From: Atherix ibis
Lineage: Eukaryota; Arthropoda; Insecta; Diptera; Athericidae
Direction: 5' to 3'
Length of the DNA stretch: 64,000 nt
Assembly (NCBI GenBank): GCA_958298945.1
Contig: OY282609.1
Span: forward strand, 29,299,212 to 29,363,211
This document shows, one piece after another, positions 36,069 through 47,532 of this stretch (position 1 is the stretch's first letter; each line of letters opens with the position of its first letter). Below the pieces are notes generated by a model. The model saw only the letters and a list, made by a program, of their open reading frames with translations. It was not told where the DNA came from and made no database searches. The translations under genes were made by a program, and so were the position numbers.

Positions 36069-37644
36069 TTAGTAAACTTTACATTCTTCTGATTGAATTA
36101 ATCTATTCAATGCGTACTCGAACTCTTTTGCGGTAAAATTTTTATTTTTGACTAGAAATTTATCCAATAAGTATGCCTGACACTTGCCTGTCGATAAAAT
36201 TGATTGCCAATCGCTATTTTTCACTTTTCCATCCATATTAGGATAATGTAATCTGTCATCACAATCGTAATGCTTCTCATCGGCAATAGTTTGTAAATTA
36301 CTATGGATTCTTTTACAAACAAAACATTCAAAACCTTCGAAAATATTCCCTTTCGAAAAATTCCTATCCAAAATGGCATTTTCTAATAATTTATTTGATA
36401 TTGGATTTATTTGCGAATACTTGTGGTTAAGGTATTTATTATACTCAGTGTCATTGTTGTCAAGGTATTTTAAATATATCGATAGTTCTTTAGCATTTTT
36501 AAAATCATTTATCAAAATTGCGGACGGTTTATTTGGCAACCAGTCCTAAAAAAAAAGATGAAAAAATTACAAACGAATTAATCGAAATTTGAAAATATAC
36601 CAAAATAGTTGGTGACCCAAAGTATATTGGAACGGAACCGATTATTAAAGATCTCCAAAGTTTTTCGGTAATATAATCATTACAAACTGCATTTTCAAAA
36701 GCTATAATAAATTTGTATCGAGCTAAAAATCTATAAAACTCTTCAAATTCAATGGTGCGTAAATAATCCTTGCTTAATCTATAAAAAGAAAAAATGCTTC
36801 TTAGTAAATATAGTTAAAAGAATTTTGTAAAATGGAGAAAATGCATACGTTTCAGGTAAATCCTTGTTGTGTAAACAACTGCCATAAGAGTCGACGTCGA
36901 TGTATTCCATCAATTCTTTTACGTAAGTATCTCTGCCGGACATTGTATCACATATTGACTGGATAAACGCCACTGGAGCTAGTCCCGATTTTTTTCGTAA
37001 ACGATTCTTCTCTCCAAGTGGTACTAAGTACTTTCTGGTCAGTAGCTCCTCTATACTATCGATATACTGTGTGGTAAGAGGTAAGTCACTATATCGGCTA
37101 AAAGTAGCTGTCATGTTGAAATGTTTCAGAACTGATCCAAATTGTATGTATGGGATGTTCTTGGGAGATTCTTCATGATAGAGTGCCCACTGTTGATGTG
37201 GCCTTCTCGGTAATGGCAGGTCGAATATATTTATATCGGACCCATAAAACGCTATTGCCTAATTAATCAATCGATAATTTATCACCTAAAATTTATTAGC
37301 CATTTTTGTTCGCAATACACCAGCACGTACTTTTGTTGCTCCATCCTTTAGAACAGACCTGTTGACTGTAAATGTACACTTATAGATTCCGCACTGTTTT
37401 GTTTCATGATAATTTTTTAATATTTCCGTCCACCACAATACAAAAATTTCTCCGCTCCCGCTATGAGTATGTAGTTTTTCTTTCTAGAACAAAAAGAAAA
37501 TTATCAAAAATTCTTTACAATCTCATTTATGAAATGTATCATTAAAAAAACAATTACCTTTTGAATAAAATATTTTGTAATTGTGAATAGGCAAAATATT
37601 GATATTATCAAAATAATCCATCTCGAAACGTTTTTTCTTCGCAT
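36069..37644 (-). CDS. FucTB: Alpha-1,3-fucosyltransferase, FUT10/FUT11-like (FucTB group)
   Basis: Five exons on the minus strand: 37644-37558, 37483-37331, 37258-36849, 36778-36601 and 36545-36069. All GT-AG, introns 55-74 bp, about 434 residues, no stops. Residues 1-29 ([19 protein letters not shown]...) are a type II signal anchor, placing the enzyme in the ER/Golgi membrane. The GT10 fold follows: [51 protein letters not shown], then the donor-binding core [20 protein letters not shown] and [10 protein letters not shown], then [13 protein letters not shown], and the late cysteine pair FECFVC. These blocks match vertebrate FUT10/FUT11 and Drosophila FucTB, which transfer GDP-fucose; the vertebrate pair are now regarded as protein O-fucosyltransferases acting on EMI domains. 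Single-copy and intact in a transposon-rich setting. Confidence 0.92.
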
Positions 37645-37952
37645 GTTTATGAATCAATTCATTACTTAATTTGATTAGCGCTCAGCGAAACGAGTAAGTT
37701 TCTATGTCGAGTTATGACCGGATAGTATTGATAAGAGCATTGGGTTCCATATTTGTGGTATTGTGACCGAAAAGATATGCGATAAATAGTATTTTATGAA
37801 CAAACACGATAACGCCAATGTATTCTTGTTGAATAGAGTGATAACGGCAAAACAACTCCCGTTTTTTTATGAAATCAAATAAATTTTCAATTGGTTTTAC
37901 TAACAAAGTCTTCACACATAAATGACAAAGTGTCAAACTAATCGGCTGCGTT
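37645..37952. other. Upstream flank of the fucosyltransferase gene
   Basis: About 300 bp that should hold the 5' untranslated region and promoter of the fucosyltransferase gene. I see no TATA box at a convincing place. An open frame on the minus strand (37712-37936) has no recognisable features. Confidence 0.4.
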
Positions 37953-39505
37953 CAGTTTGAAAAAATAGTGTAAATGTTGATAAACTTTTCGAAAAGAACT
38001 TTTTCTAAACTGTGCGAAATCATGTTAAACCTTACAAAGTTTAACCATTAAAAGTTTCGGTTTAATAGTTTTCCAAAATAAAAAAATCTCTAATCACTTA
38101 TTAGCAAAAAATATAATTATTTTAATAAAACGTCAAATAATTTTTGGATTTATGCAAATTTACTAATATAGTACAGATACTGTACAAAAATTGTGTACCG
38201 AAAGTTTTTAATAGTTGATAAAAAAATTACCAAACAATTATTGAAAGTTGCACATGAATTTCCGGCTTGTAACTTTTCTTTTGATTAAAACAAACAAAAT
38301 TTTCGTCCCATCGAGGGGCTAGGCACTTTGATTTTAAAGAAAAATTAAAACGAATAGTTCAGCTTGTTGTATAAATATTTCGCAGAAATGTAAATTTTAA
38401 GCGAGCACCTGTCTTTGCCTTTAAATAGGAGGATACCTAATAGACTTGTACGGTAAGGAAAAATTGAATCAACATTTTAAATGGATACTAAAAGAGAAAA
38501 TTGCAAATAAGCATTGTAATCTTTAAATATACGAGGTCTGGTCAAAAAGTATCGCCGATTTTAAATTTCCGCAGGTTACGTGTGTTCGATTCTCGATTTT
38601 TTGTGGCGTTATATTGATACTCATGTCTCTCACTTATGCCGACAAGTCCGGCCATTTTGAATGTTCAGTTAATTTTTGACAACTGCTTTGCTTGCACGTG
38701 TTTTGGCTTGTCTTCAATTTTTGCCCATTTTCTCTGTCCGCGACGACCCAAATTTGCTCCAGAGGGTCATAACTGGTGACGAATCATGGGTTTATGGTTA
38801 TGACGTGGAAACCAAAGCTCAACCATCCCAATGGAAGCTGCCGCACAAGCCAAGACCGAAAAAAGTGCGCCAAGTTCGGTCGAATGTGAAGGTTTTGCTT
38901 ACAGTTTTCTTCGATTGCAGGGGCGTGGTGCATCATGAGTTCTAGCCACAGGGTAGAACGGTCAATAAGGAATATTACCTACAAATTATGCGCAACTTGC
39001 GCGAAGCAATCCGTCAGAAACGCCCGGATTTGTTGAAGAACAAAAATTGGCGTTTGCACCATGATAACGCCCCTGCTCATGCATCGTTGCTTGTGCCCGA
39101 ATTTTTGACCAAACACAACACACTAATAATGCCGCAGCCACCGTATTCCCTAGATCTGGCAGCCTGTGACTTTTTCTTGTTCCCGAAACAGATTCTTTGA
39201 TCCATTTTTTGGAATGGGCAAAAATCGAAGACGAGCCAAAACACGTCCAAGCAAAGCAGTTGTCAACAATTATCTGAACATTCAAAATGGCCGAACTTGT
39301 CGGCATAAGTGAGAGACATGAGTACCAACATAGCGCCACAAAAAATCGAAAATCGAATATAGGTAACCCGCGGAAATTCAAAATTCGCGATACCTTTTGA
39401 ATAGACCTTCGCGGTAACTTTGATTTGCATTTCAAATCTTCGCGGTAGTAACTCTTAATTATTCGATTTGAATTTTTAAAAAAAATCCGCATAGGATTTT
39501 AAAAA
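37953..39505. repeat. Dispersed duplication B, copy 1
   Basis: Homologous to 52035-53530 including the mariner (P6/P8) and both flanks. Both begin CAGTTTGAAAAAATAGTG and continue past the mariner with TTCGCGGTAACTTTG. Copy 2 has an extra ~55 bp after that point and a shorter stretch near 52430. Because the mariner sits at the same place in both, it was present before the duplication. Confidence 0.8.
38532..39409 (+). mobile_element. Palindromic mariner-like element (P6), clearest example
   Basis: The left arm (38532 to about 38727) and right arm (about 39203-39409) are inverted copies of the same 5' sequence. Between them, on the plus strand, is transposase from SVRDDPNLLQRVITGDESWV through VKVLLTVFFDC to LHHDNAPAHASLLVPEF, NTLIMPQPPYS and AACDFFLFPK. 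Immediately after PK the sequence is the reverse complement of the element's own start codon region (CATTTTTTGGAATGGGC). One stop at 38943. No helix-turn-helix; non-autonomous. Confidence 0.9.
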
Positions 39506-39677
39506 TCTAAAAGCATCAGCGGTGACTAATTTTCAATTAGCAAAGACACATGCTATGAGTTTTCATTTCATATTATAGTTTTAGGCGCATGTTAAAATTT
39601 GTCATTCTGATAGGTAAATTTGCTCTGTTGACCAGCCACTTTTGTAATTAATTTTTTTCCGAATCTGGTGGGATTAA
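39410..39677. other. Unassigned flank
   Basis: Contains the right flank of duplication B and unassigned sequence; no gene seen. Confidence 0.45.
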
Positions 39678-39866
39678 ATGACATCGCATATGAAAAATGG
39701 TTTTAAACGAACCGCTTCATTCGCACACTGAACTTTTAAATCGGGCCCCAATGATTTACGCCGTTTCTGTTGTATTGCATGTGTGTGCGTTCTACGAATG
39801 GATTGCCAACAAAATTTGGACAGAATTTTTGCGTAGAGGCTTATCCAGTTCTTCTATAATCTAAGG
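39678..39866 (-). repeat. 189-bp dispersed segment, copy 1
   Basis: Shares about 93-95% of bases with 57555-57743. On the minus strand both copies read KNWI.LY.KILSKFCWQ, then RRTHTHAIQQKRRKSLG, then RLKPFFICDVI, with a stop soon after. The reading is interrupted by one stop in this copy. Identity unknown; it may be an exon-sized fragment of a gene or element. Confidence 0.6.
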
Positions 39867-39932
39867 TTGGTTGACTCTCATTAATTGGTTTGTTGATTGA
39901 GATTTGAACCACGGTTCACTGCGTTGAAATCT

Positions 39933-40141
39933 GCCACCAGACCTCGCCAGACGCTGTTGCATCCATCTGCTCAGGCGATCTGCTGGTCCGAAAGGGTAGG
40001 ATAAGGAATAAGGAAATGAAAGAAGAATAGAAAGTAAACCGGTGAGGTAATTTAGCGCAGGGGACCATGATGCTGCAAAATGGGATTCGAACCCACGACC
40101 CTCTGGGCTGGTAGTCCAGCATGCTATCTACTGTGCTACCT
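39933..40141 (-). mobile_element. tRNA-derived SINE
   Basis: The minus-strand head has RNA polymerase III promoter elements: an A box (TAGCACAGTAG, 40128-40138) and a B box (GGTTCGAATCCC, 40082-40093) about 45 bp apart, within a tRNA-like sequence. The body ends with a ~58-bp tail (39933-39990) that matches the 3' end of the adjacent I-type LINE (40162-40219), including AGATGGATGCAA and GCGTCTGGCGAGGTCTGGTG. The SINE therefore probably borrows that LINE's machinery. About 210 bp. Confidence 0.8.
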
Positions 40142-40412
40142 GTTTGTTTGTTTGTTAACGGGCCACCAGACCTCGCCAGACGCTATTGCATCCATCTGCT
40201 CAGGCGGTCTAATGGTCCGCCCAGGATCCCCTAGGTTGGCAACAAAAAAAAGCCCAAAAATCCACAAAAACTGCTCTTCCAATCCAGCGTTTCCCTCGTG
40301 CCGCAGCACCCATTTTTGTACCCTACCCTCCCGACTCGGCCACCTCACTGGGTGATCCTACTCAAAAATTCGCCCGCTCCCTGTTCACTCCTCCCAATGT
40401 GCTTCCCAATAC

Positions 40413-42735
40413 CTAAAGGCGTCTGAGAACCGAAATCCCAGACTCCTCCGTGAATTTGAGTATCTTCCTGAAATTCCCAACCGGTACCCCATCGTCCGTA
40501 TATAGGAATTTACCTAGATCTCCCAAGTTGTTGATATTGTCCATTAGCCTTCTTCTGTTTATGTCGTGCCTCCTGCACGCTATCATGATGTGTTGAAAAT
40601 CCTCCTGTACTCCACACGTATCACATAAATCATTATCGGCATATTTGAAACGTACCAATTTCTTTTTGCACATAATATTGCCAGTCCGAATACGGCACAT
40701 TTTAACCACCTGTCCTCTAGACCATGTATTACCCCTAAACCAATATTTACCGTTGTCCGGTTTACCATTAGCACCATAGTGGAATCCGTTTCTTGCTGTA
40801 GATTCTTCGGTGAATCTTTCCTGCCACTCCCTAGCTATTTTACCTCTGATGGTTTTGAGGACTTCTTGAGTGCCCAGCGTGCACTCGACCATGACGGTAT
40901 TCGGATTTGTGCATGCATCTCTGGCAAGGCAGTCAGCCTTGGTATTACCCGTAATACCAACGTGACTTGGGATCCATTGAATCTTATACGATCTACACGA
41001 GTTATCGCGGATCGTTTGCATGATGTTATTTGCAATGGGATGTCGGTAATATTTCTCCCTATATGCAAGGATCTTGCATGCAACCCTGGAATCCGTCAGG
41101 ATGGCCACTCTATTAGCCGTACTGGAACTAGCCAAAGCTATAGCCATATCTATAGCTGCTAATTCCGCCGTTGTAATGCCATGTATTTCCCTCATGCGGT
41201 ATTTATATTCATCCTCTGTATCACTAGTGAATATTCCAATTACAGCCACTTCGTTCCTTAATGATGCATCAGTATATAATATCTGATAATCCCTCATTTC
41301 CCTTTCATCCATATCACATTGCTAGTTTCGCTCTTTTTCATAGCCCTACTAGTCAGCTCACCGATGATTTTTACATTTTCCGGCATTTCCATAACTAAAC
41401 CATGCCTGGAGAGCATTTTTAGCCGATCAAAATGCTCCCCATACTTAGCTATGGTTTTGTACATGTACGTCTTTTTCATTCTCGGATCGGTTATGTTACC
41501 GAACATGTCCTCATTGAATATTGTCATCTTGGCCGCCTCCCGACAAGTCAACCATTCCCTTCTCATTGAAAAAGGCCATTCGCCCGCTTCCGCCGGAGTG
41601 TCCAACGTTGGCGTATCACACAACAGTCCCAGACAAATTGGGATTGCCCTGGATACCATGTTATACAGTTTCTCCAGTGCGCCTTTACTTACCCCCCCCC
41701 CCCAAGACCGCCGCCCAATAGTCTACCCTGGCCCGAATTAGGCCCCGATAAATATTCATCAGCGTCGCAGGGTGTCCCCCGTGCTTATAACCACACAAAT
41801 TTCTCAAAATATTTATTGAGCTCTGGACCCCCCTGGTCATACCAGAGCAGTGTTCCTGAAAATTTAATCGGTTATCAATTGTAATGCCCAAATACCTGTG
41901 GCTTCCAACTATTTCAATATTCAAGCCGCCTATTCGGATATCGCTCAATTGATTCTTCTTCGTAGATTTGTATGGTAACATGACCCTGGTTTTATTTCCA
42001 TGTCCAGTTGTCGCAACTACTTGTGTATGTATCCCATGCCCAGTTTGAGGAGTTTCTCGGCCGTTGGCCACGTTTCAGCGCTAATAACGAGTGCAATATC
42101 ATCAGCAAACTGCAACACCGTGCCAATTTCCTCCCCTAGTTCATGAAGGCTCTTTGTATAGATATTAAAGAGAGTCGGACTCAAGACATTGCCCTGCGGC
42201 AGGCCGCGGCTGGTAGTGATTTTACTCTTTCCGTCTGGTCCATTCATACTCAATTCTCTGTCGATGCAGAAATCCATCATCCAATTTATTAACATTGGAG
42301 GGAACTGACATTTGTCCAATATGTTTTTCAGTTTGGGTATGTCAACCCGATTATAAGCCTGTTTCAGATCCAAAAGCAGAATAATCGTTTTGTGCTGTTT
42401 AGACTTATCCCTCTCTATAATATTTATCAGTTTGTTCAGGCGTGTGGTGGCGCCCATATTCTTACGGAACCCAAAACTATTCGTTGGAAGTGTTTTGTGC
42501 CTTTCCATAAAGTCCGTCATTCGATCCTTAATCATGCCACTTATTATCTTGACCGTCGTTGGCAGTAGTGCGATCGGTCTATAATTTTCAATTTTCCTGA
42601 CGTCTTTTATCCGGTTTCGGGATTGCGACAATCCTTGCTGTTTTCCATGGCTTCAGCACATAATTCATTTGCCATTCGGTGTTGATTGCTGCAACTAAAA
42701 TACTTTTCTGTGTACCGGTTAGACTCTTAATGCAA
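40413..42735 (-). pseudogene. I-type LINE ORF2: reverse transcriptase and RNase H
   Basis: Read from 42735 down: WKTARIVAIPKP, a frameshift near 42607, then NYRPIALLPTTVKIISGMI, GFRKNMGATTRL, DLKQAYNRVDIPKLKNIL, SRGLPQGNVLSPTLFNIY, and the catalytic LQFADDIALVI. After another shift come MLPYKSTKKNQLS and the thumb region. A frameshift at a ten-C run (about 41692-41701) precedes the rest. RNase H (40413-41312) is open throughout: ILYTDASL, TTAELAAIDMAI, ILTDSRVACKIL and WIPSHVGITGNTKADCLA carry all four catalytic acids. A CDTCGVQEDFQHIMIAC zinc motif follows. Frameshifts preclude translation of the whole. Confidence 0.85.
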
Positions 42736-42742
42736 TCGTAGG

Positions 42743-43849
42743 TACGAGGGTCGTTTAATAAGTCCTTAGAAAAAGAAGTCCTTAAAAAAAGGTACGAGGG
42801 TCGTTCAATAAGTCCTTTCCAACCGTTTTTCCAAAATTTTTATCCCGTCCAAAAAATAGGATTTCGGAAGTTCTGCAAAATACTCATCCGTTTGAGCAAT
42901 GACGTCCTCGTTGGAAGTGAACCGTCGTCCGCCAAGCCATTTCTTCAGATTAAGGAAAAGAAAATAGTCACTCGGGGCCAAATCTGGTGAATAAGCAGGA
43001 TGCTGCAACAATTCCATTCTCAATTCCACAATTTTGGCCATTGAAACAGCGCAGGTGTGCACACGCGCATTGTCCTGATGCAAGAGGATTTTTTTCTTCT
43101 TCATATGGGGGCGTTTCTCTTTGATTTCCTCGCTCAACCGTTGCAATAACGACGCGTAATACGCTCCTGTTATTGTTTTTCCTTTTTCCAAGTAGTCGCC
43201 CTGCGAATCCCAAAAGACCGTGGCCATCACCTTGCCGGCCGATGGCACAGTTTTTGCCTTCTTCGGAGCCCGTTCACCCTTGAAAATCCACTGTGATGAC
43301 TGTCTCTTCGTTTCTGGAGTGTAGTAGTGTATCCAGGTTTCGTCCACAGTAACGTATCGACGAAGGAATTCGGCAGGATTGCGCTGAAAGAGTGCCAACA
43401 TAGCCTTAGAGTCCACTACACGATTGCGCTTATTCTCCTCTGAGAGCAAACGCGGCACCCATCTTGCCGAAATTTTTTTCACAGACAATTTTTCATGCAA
43501 AATTGAAGCGACTGTACCTTGTGATATGCCCGTGGCCTCAACTAATTTGCGCACTTTAATTCGCCGATCGTTCAAAATCAGATCGTGGATTTTGTCGATG
43601 ATTTCAGGAGTAGACACCTCAACTGGGCGTCCTTAACGATGTTCATCTTTTGAGGATGAACGGCCACGTTTAAATTCATTCACCCAATTTTAAACCGTTG
43701 CAAACACAGGTGCAGATGTGCCATGAACTGCATCCAACTCGGCTTTGATTTCTTTCGGGCTTAAGCCTTTCAAATGGAGATGTTTGATGACAGCCCTAAA
43801 CTCGCTTTTTTCCATTGTTATGCACAAATAAATGTCGTTAACTTTTTAT
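42743..43849 (-). mobile_element. Himar/irritans-like mariner inserted in the LINE
   Basis: Interrupts the LINE ORF2 between endonuclease and reverse transcriptase. The 3' terminal repeat (TACGAGGGTCGTTCAATAAG) occurs twice, at 42743 and 42793, 50 bp apart. The 5' repeat at about 43849 is missing, so the copy has lost one end. LINE coding sequence resumes on both sides. Confidence 0.85.
42805..43815 (-). pseudogene. Irritans-subfamily mariner transposase
   Basis: From the start codon at 43815 (MEKSEFRAVIKHLHLKGLS) it covers the full transposase: helix-turn-helix (ATGISQGTVASILHEKL), WVPRLLSEENKRNR, and catalytic acids in VTVDETWIHYYTPE, LLHQDNARVH and YSPDLAPSDYFLF (DD34D). Two in-frame stops lie in the N-terminal third (43690-43692 and 43633-43635), and about four residues are missing after FWDSQG. 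From 43617 to the end the frame is open, 270 codons. Recent but inactive. Confidence 0.9.
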
Positions 43850-45063
43850 CCGGTCCCGGTGCCGTCCATCTCCCACCTGGTGAACGGGTTACCAATTCTT
43901 CTTCTACTTATATTGTCTTTTCCCGCACCATCTCCAATGGTCATCGAGGTTGTAGAGAAATTTAATTTTAAAAATTCAACTCTATTCTCCTCAGAAGATG
44001 TGGCCACATTCACCGCCAAACTATGTTTGGTTGTGCCCCGAAGGGCATGGATTTTATTCCAGATATCCCTGATTAAGGCCCCGGGTGTTATTGTGGATAT
44101 GAAATCCCGCCACGACCTTCTCTTTTCGATTTTGATATATTTTTTTAAAATGGCTCTGACTCTTTTATACTCTATAGAATTGTCAATGGTTGAGTTCCGA
44201 TTATAGATCTCCTTCCGGAGACTTGTCTCAATTTCATTCACTGATTTCATTTTATCAATTTTTAGAGTTTTGGCCATTTTTTCTATTTTAAGGATTCGTT
44301 TAATCCTGAAGTCCTTTGACTTTGGCATTTTCTCATATGAGATTATGATCGGTACATGGTCGCCCGATAACATAAGCCGGGTAGGTCGTCCATGACCATG
44401 AGGCAATGTCATTGTTTCTAACCATGGTAATGTCCAGAGCACTGACTGATCCTCTGGCATCCCCCACATTATGTCTAATCTCCATTATTGATTATACCTA
44501 GTCTGGTTTCCGCTAGAATCGTCATAATGGCGTCCGCTTTCGCTCTGTGTTCGTTATTTATATTGTCGCAAATTGACCAAGTTTCATTTTGTGCGTTTAC
44601 ATCACCGCAACTGATAATATTGTCCAATTTCTCTACCTTCTCAATGAAGGCTTTGAACTGTTGCCACTTGTTTTAGGTGGCATGTAGACACTGATCAAAA
44701 TAAGGCTGCCATTGTCGATCTTAATTTTGACCGTAATCACCTCCAGTGACAGAAAATTACCCAAGTCGATCGTGTCATATATGATATCCTTTTTTAATAG
44801 GATACCCACTGCACCCCCTTTTCCCTTCCCTTCTCTTGGTTTGTTGACAAAATTATAATTCTTAACATTGAATTTATTTGTCTTTTTGATGAACGTTTCA
44901 CAGAGGATCGCAATGTCTGCGCCCCTATCCCCCATGAACTGATTTCAATTCCCCGATATTTTGTCTTATTGATCGTACATTTAGTTGTACGATCCTCATA
45001 GCTTAGTACTTTTAGTATTTTCCCCTGAATAAGAGTTGACCTCTGTTTGATTTTCATCAATCT
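43846..45063 (-). pseudogene. I-type LINE ORF2: AP-endonuclease and spacer
   Basis: Starts around 45000 with RIVQLNVRSIRQNIGELKSV, frameshifts, then GADIAILCETFIKKTNKFNV (catalytic Glu), GGAVGILL, LILISVYMPPKT, and after a stop CGDVNAQNETW (the GD.N motif) and ALDITMV. The open frame 43846-44469 continues into the spacer before reverse transcriptase and is cut by the mariner at about 43849. Confidence 0.8.
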
Positions 45064-46388
45064 TAACGGTTTTGTTTTCCGTATCCCTGTTCAAATTGGG
45101 CAGACCCAACTTGTCTAGAATTAGTTTTAAGAGATACATTATAATTTCCAGTTCAATAGTTTTATTCTTGTTTTGTTCCAATGGTGTTGGTATAAGTTCC
45201 TCCCACCTCTCTGCATTTTGATGTTGGTTCCATGCGATCTCCGGTCTACTCGCCTGCCTACAGCTGGTTCTTTTCTCATGAAGCCTCACATTGATTCCTT
45301 TCTCTAACACTGGGAACTCTTTCTCATTATTAAGTCCTGGTCGTATCGAGATCGTTGCCCTTACTCCCTCCCCGTTCATTGACTTAGAACCAACTAATTT
45401 AATGGCCTTCCCAAAGGTTAGGCACTCCTCGTCCATCAGTTTCATAATGTTTGTCTGTCTAACTCATTCCGGGCATCTTTTATCCCCTGATGCGTGTGTC
45501 TCCTTGCAGCTGACACATTTTGGTGCAGTGGTACATTTGTTCTCATATCTCGTATCACCGCAGTTTCTGCATACCTTCAGGGTGACACTACATCTATTTT
45601 TCGTGTGGCCATATCTATAGCACTTGTAGCACAGAAGTTGGTTCCTCTGGAAGGGTTTTACTCTTCTCAGTGCTCCCCAAAAAGTGACGCTTACTAGTAG
45701 ACTGGAGCCATGAAACATAACTTTCACTGTTTCTGTCTTCACGTACTAAGCTAGAGTATCCGCTGTCCCCTCGTTACGCTCCCTTCTTGTTAGCCTGAAG
45801 AGACTGTGAATTTTTGCACCCGACTGCATTTCATACTTTAACTCCTCCATATCGAAGTCTAGTGGTACATCGTGTATGATGCCCGTCCTAATTGTGAAGT
45901 TCTGTGGGATGAACCAATTGTATCCCATTGCCTCACCAATGTGTATAGCCAGTGAAGAGACCAAAATATTGGCTGCTTGCCTGGTCACACACACAATTTT
46001 GTACTTATAGGCACTGATTTTGCTCACTTTCACTTTTTGGTTATTTCCTAAAATATTTCTAATGATCTTGCCCATGCAAGCATCTTTGATATAACCACTA
46101 TCCTTGGCAATTTTGTCATACTTTGTCACTTCCTGCCCCGTTGTAATTGGTTTTTTTAAAACCACTGCTATTTACCGGAGAACTGTTTCTACTTACCTTT
46201 TGCTCTGCCTGTACCGTAGGCGGAACGTTTACCTCTATGCGATTATTTTCAATCGTCTTCTTCTTTCCTTCCATCTTTGTCCCTCTCGTTGCTCTTCTTT
46301 TTGCTCCTTTTGGAGTCAGTTTATCAAACTCCACTCCTGTTGAGAGTGGCTCATCGACTGTGTTACCTAGAGGGCTGTGTTGATTCAT
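44996..46388 (-). pseudogene. I-type LINE ORF1 (nucleocapsid-like)
   Basis: Begins MNQHSPLGNTVDEPLSTGVE at 46388. A frameshift lies near 46130 and a stop at 45743-45745. The middle holds three CCHC-type knuckles: CYKCYRYGHTKNRC, CRNCGDTRYENKC (His replaced by Tyr) and CVSCKETHASGDKRC. A stop follows at about 45461, then a Lys/Asn-rich tail to 44996. Three consecutive knuckles are typical of I-type ORF1, which coats the LINE RNA. Confidence 0.8.
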
Positions 46389-46838
46389 TGACTTTTGTTA
46401 CTTTTTGTTGCTTAAATTAAACTACTTGTAAAGGAAGAGTTTTCGACAATGCAATTGGTTCTTATCAGAGCCTCTAAAAACATGAACGTAGAGTTTGAGT
46501 TTAGAAAGTGTTTTTTTTTATATTGCAATTTTTTTTGTACTCAATAAATATAATTTTATTTTTGGTCCTAAAAAGAACCGTTAATTTTTGTGGCTTCCAT
46601 TTTTTCCTTTTTAAATTATTTTATTTCGATTTTTTTATTTAACATGTTGACTGCCAAGCCTATTTTTAGAAATCAACCTTAGATGCCAATTTTTTCTCTG
46701 AATTTATTGTATATATTGTAATTAAACAACGAATATTAATTTTTTCTCATATGACTTTGAAAATTATAAAAATAATCTTAATTTTTATAACATTTTTCCT
46801 TCAAAAATGTTAACTTTATTTTTTTCGTACAATATATA

Positions 46839-46979
46839 AGCTGTATTCCATTGGGAAAATTTTGCTACTCACGAGTAGTTCTAGCTGTCATCATCTACAC
46901 CACCTCGAACAAATGAGTAGTTCGCATGCGTAGTTACGCCATACAATTTACGGTAGGGTATTTTAGTTCCCGAACTGGA
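46839..46979. mobile_element. AGCTGTATTC-family MITE, left half
   Basis: The left terminal repeat and ~140 bp of the family, then truncated at the junction with the small MITE at about 46991. Confidence 0.75.
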
Positions 46980-46990
46980 ATAGAACCCTA

Positions 46991-47159
46991 TTAGACGGTC
47001 AGGTAGCTTCGCCGGCTAACATTAGGCGGGTCACGAGTCAGCCAGGTCAGCTAACGTCACAAGTCACGCTATTAGACGATCAAACAAATTTGGAATGAAT
47101 ACTGGCGTCATTTTGACGTCACGTTAACTGTCGTCTGTCAATTTGCCTGGTCGTCTAAT
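46991..47159. mobile_element. Small TTAGACG-type MITE
   Basis: About 170 bp bounded by TTAGACGGTCAGGTA and the inverse CTGGTCGTCTAA. A further internal copy of the end (TTAGACGATCAAAC, about 47072) suggests two overlapping insertions. No coding capacity. Confidence 0.6.
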
Positions 47160-47160
47160 T

Positions 47161-47532
47161 AGCTGTGCTCCATTGAAAAAATTTTGCTACTCACAAGTAC
47201 TTGTAGCTACTCGCAGCTACTCTTGCTCATACAAATGAGTAGTTCGCATGCGTGGCTATGCCATACAATTTACGGTAGGGGATTTTAGTTCTCAAAATGA
47301 AAAAAGATGGCTTAGCGTTGGTTCGTTGGTTATGTTGAAGTGTCATATTTTTGTCAATATTGTTTAAGTGTGAATAAACTCAGTTTTTATTGTTTATGTG
47401 TGTGAGTAAACTCAGTATCGTTGTTAACTATTTTGAGGTTATATTTTACTGCTGTCAGTAAATTTTGCATTCCTTTGGGCATCTATACGCAAGTACTTGG
47501 GAGTAGCAAAATTGGTCCAATGGAATACAGCT
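47161..47532. mobile_element. 372-bp MITE (AGCTGTATTC family), copy 3
   Basis: Full copy with ends AGCTGTGCTCCATTG and CCAATGGAATACAGCT, colinear with 32754-33115. Confidence 0.8.

Larger units (their letters stand above)
40162..46388 (-). mobile_element. I-clade LINE, nearly full length, inactive
   Basis: A ~6.2-kb minus-strand element with ORF1 (three zinc knuckles), AP-endonuclease, reverse transcriptase with FADD, RNase H, a ~250-bp 3'UTR and a terminal AACAAACAAACAAACAG simple repeat (40141-40160). Presence of RNase H and the ORF1 zinc knuckles fit the I clade. Several frameshifts and an internal mariner (42743-43849) make it inactive. The 5'UTR is not delimited; sequence becomes AT-rich just upstream of 46400. 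Confidence 0.85.

Noticed and set aside
40066..40141. Functional tRNA gene
   Set aside because: The A and B boxes are present but the acceptor and anticodon stems do not pair properly, and the sequence continues into a SINE body.
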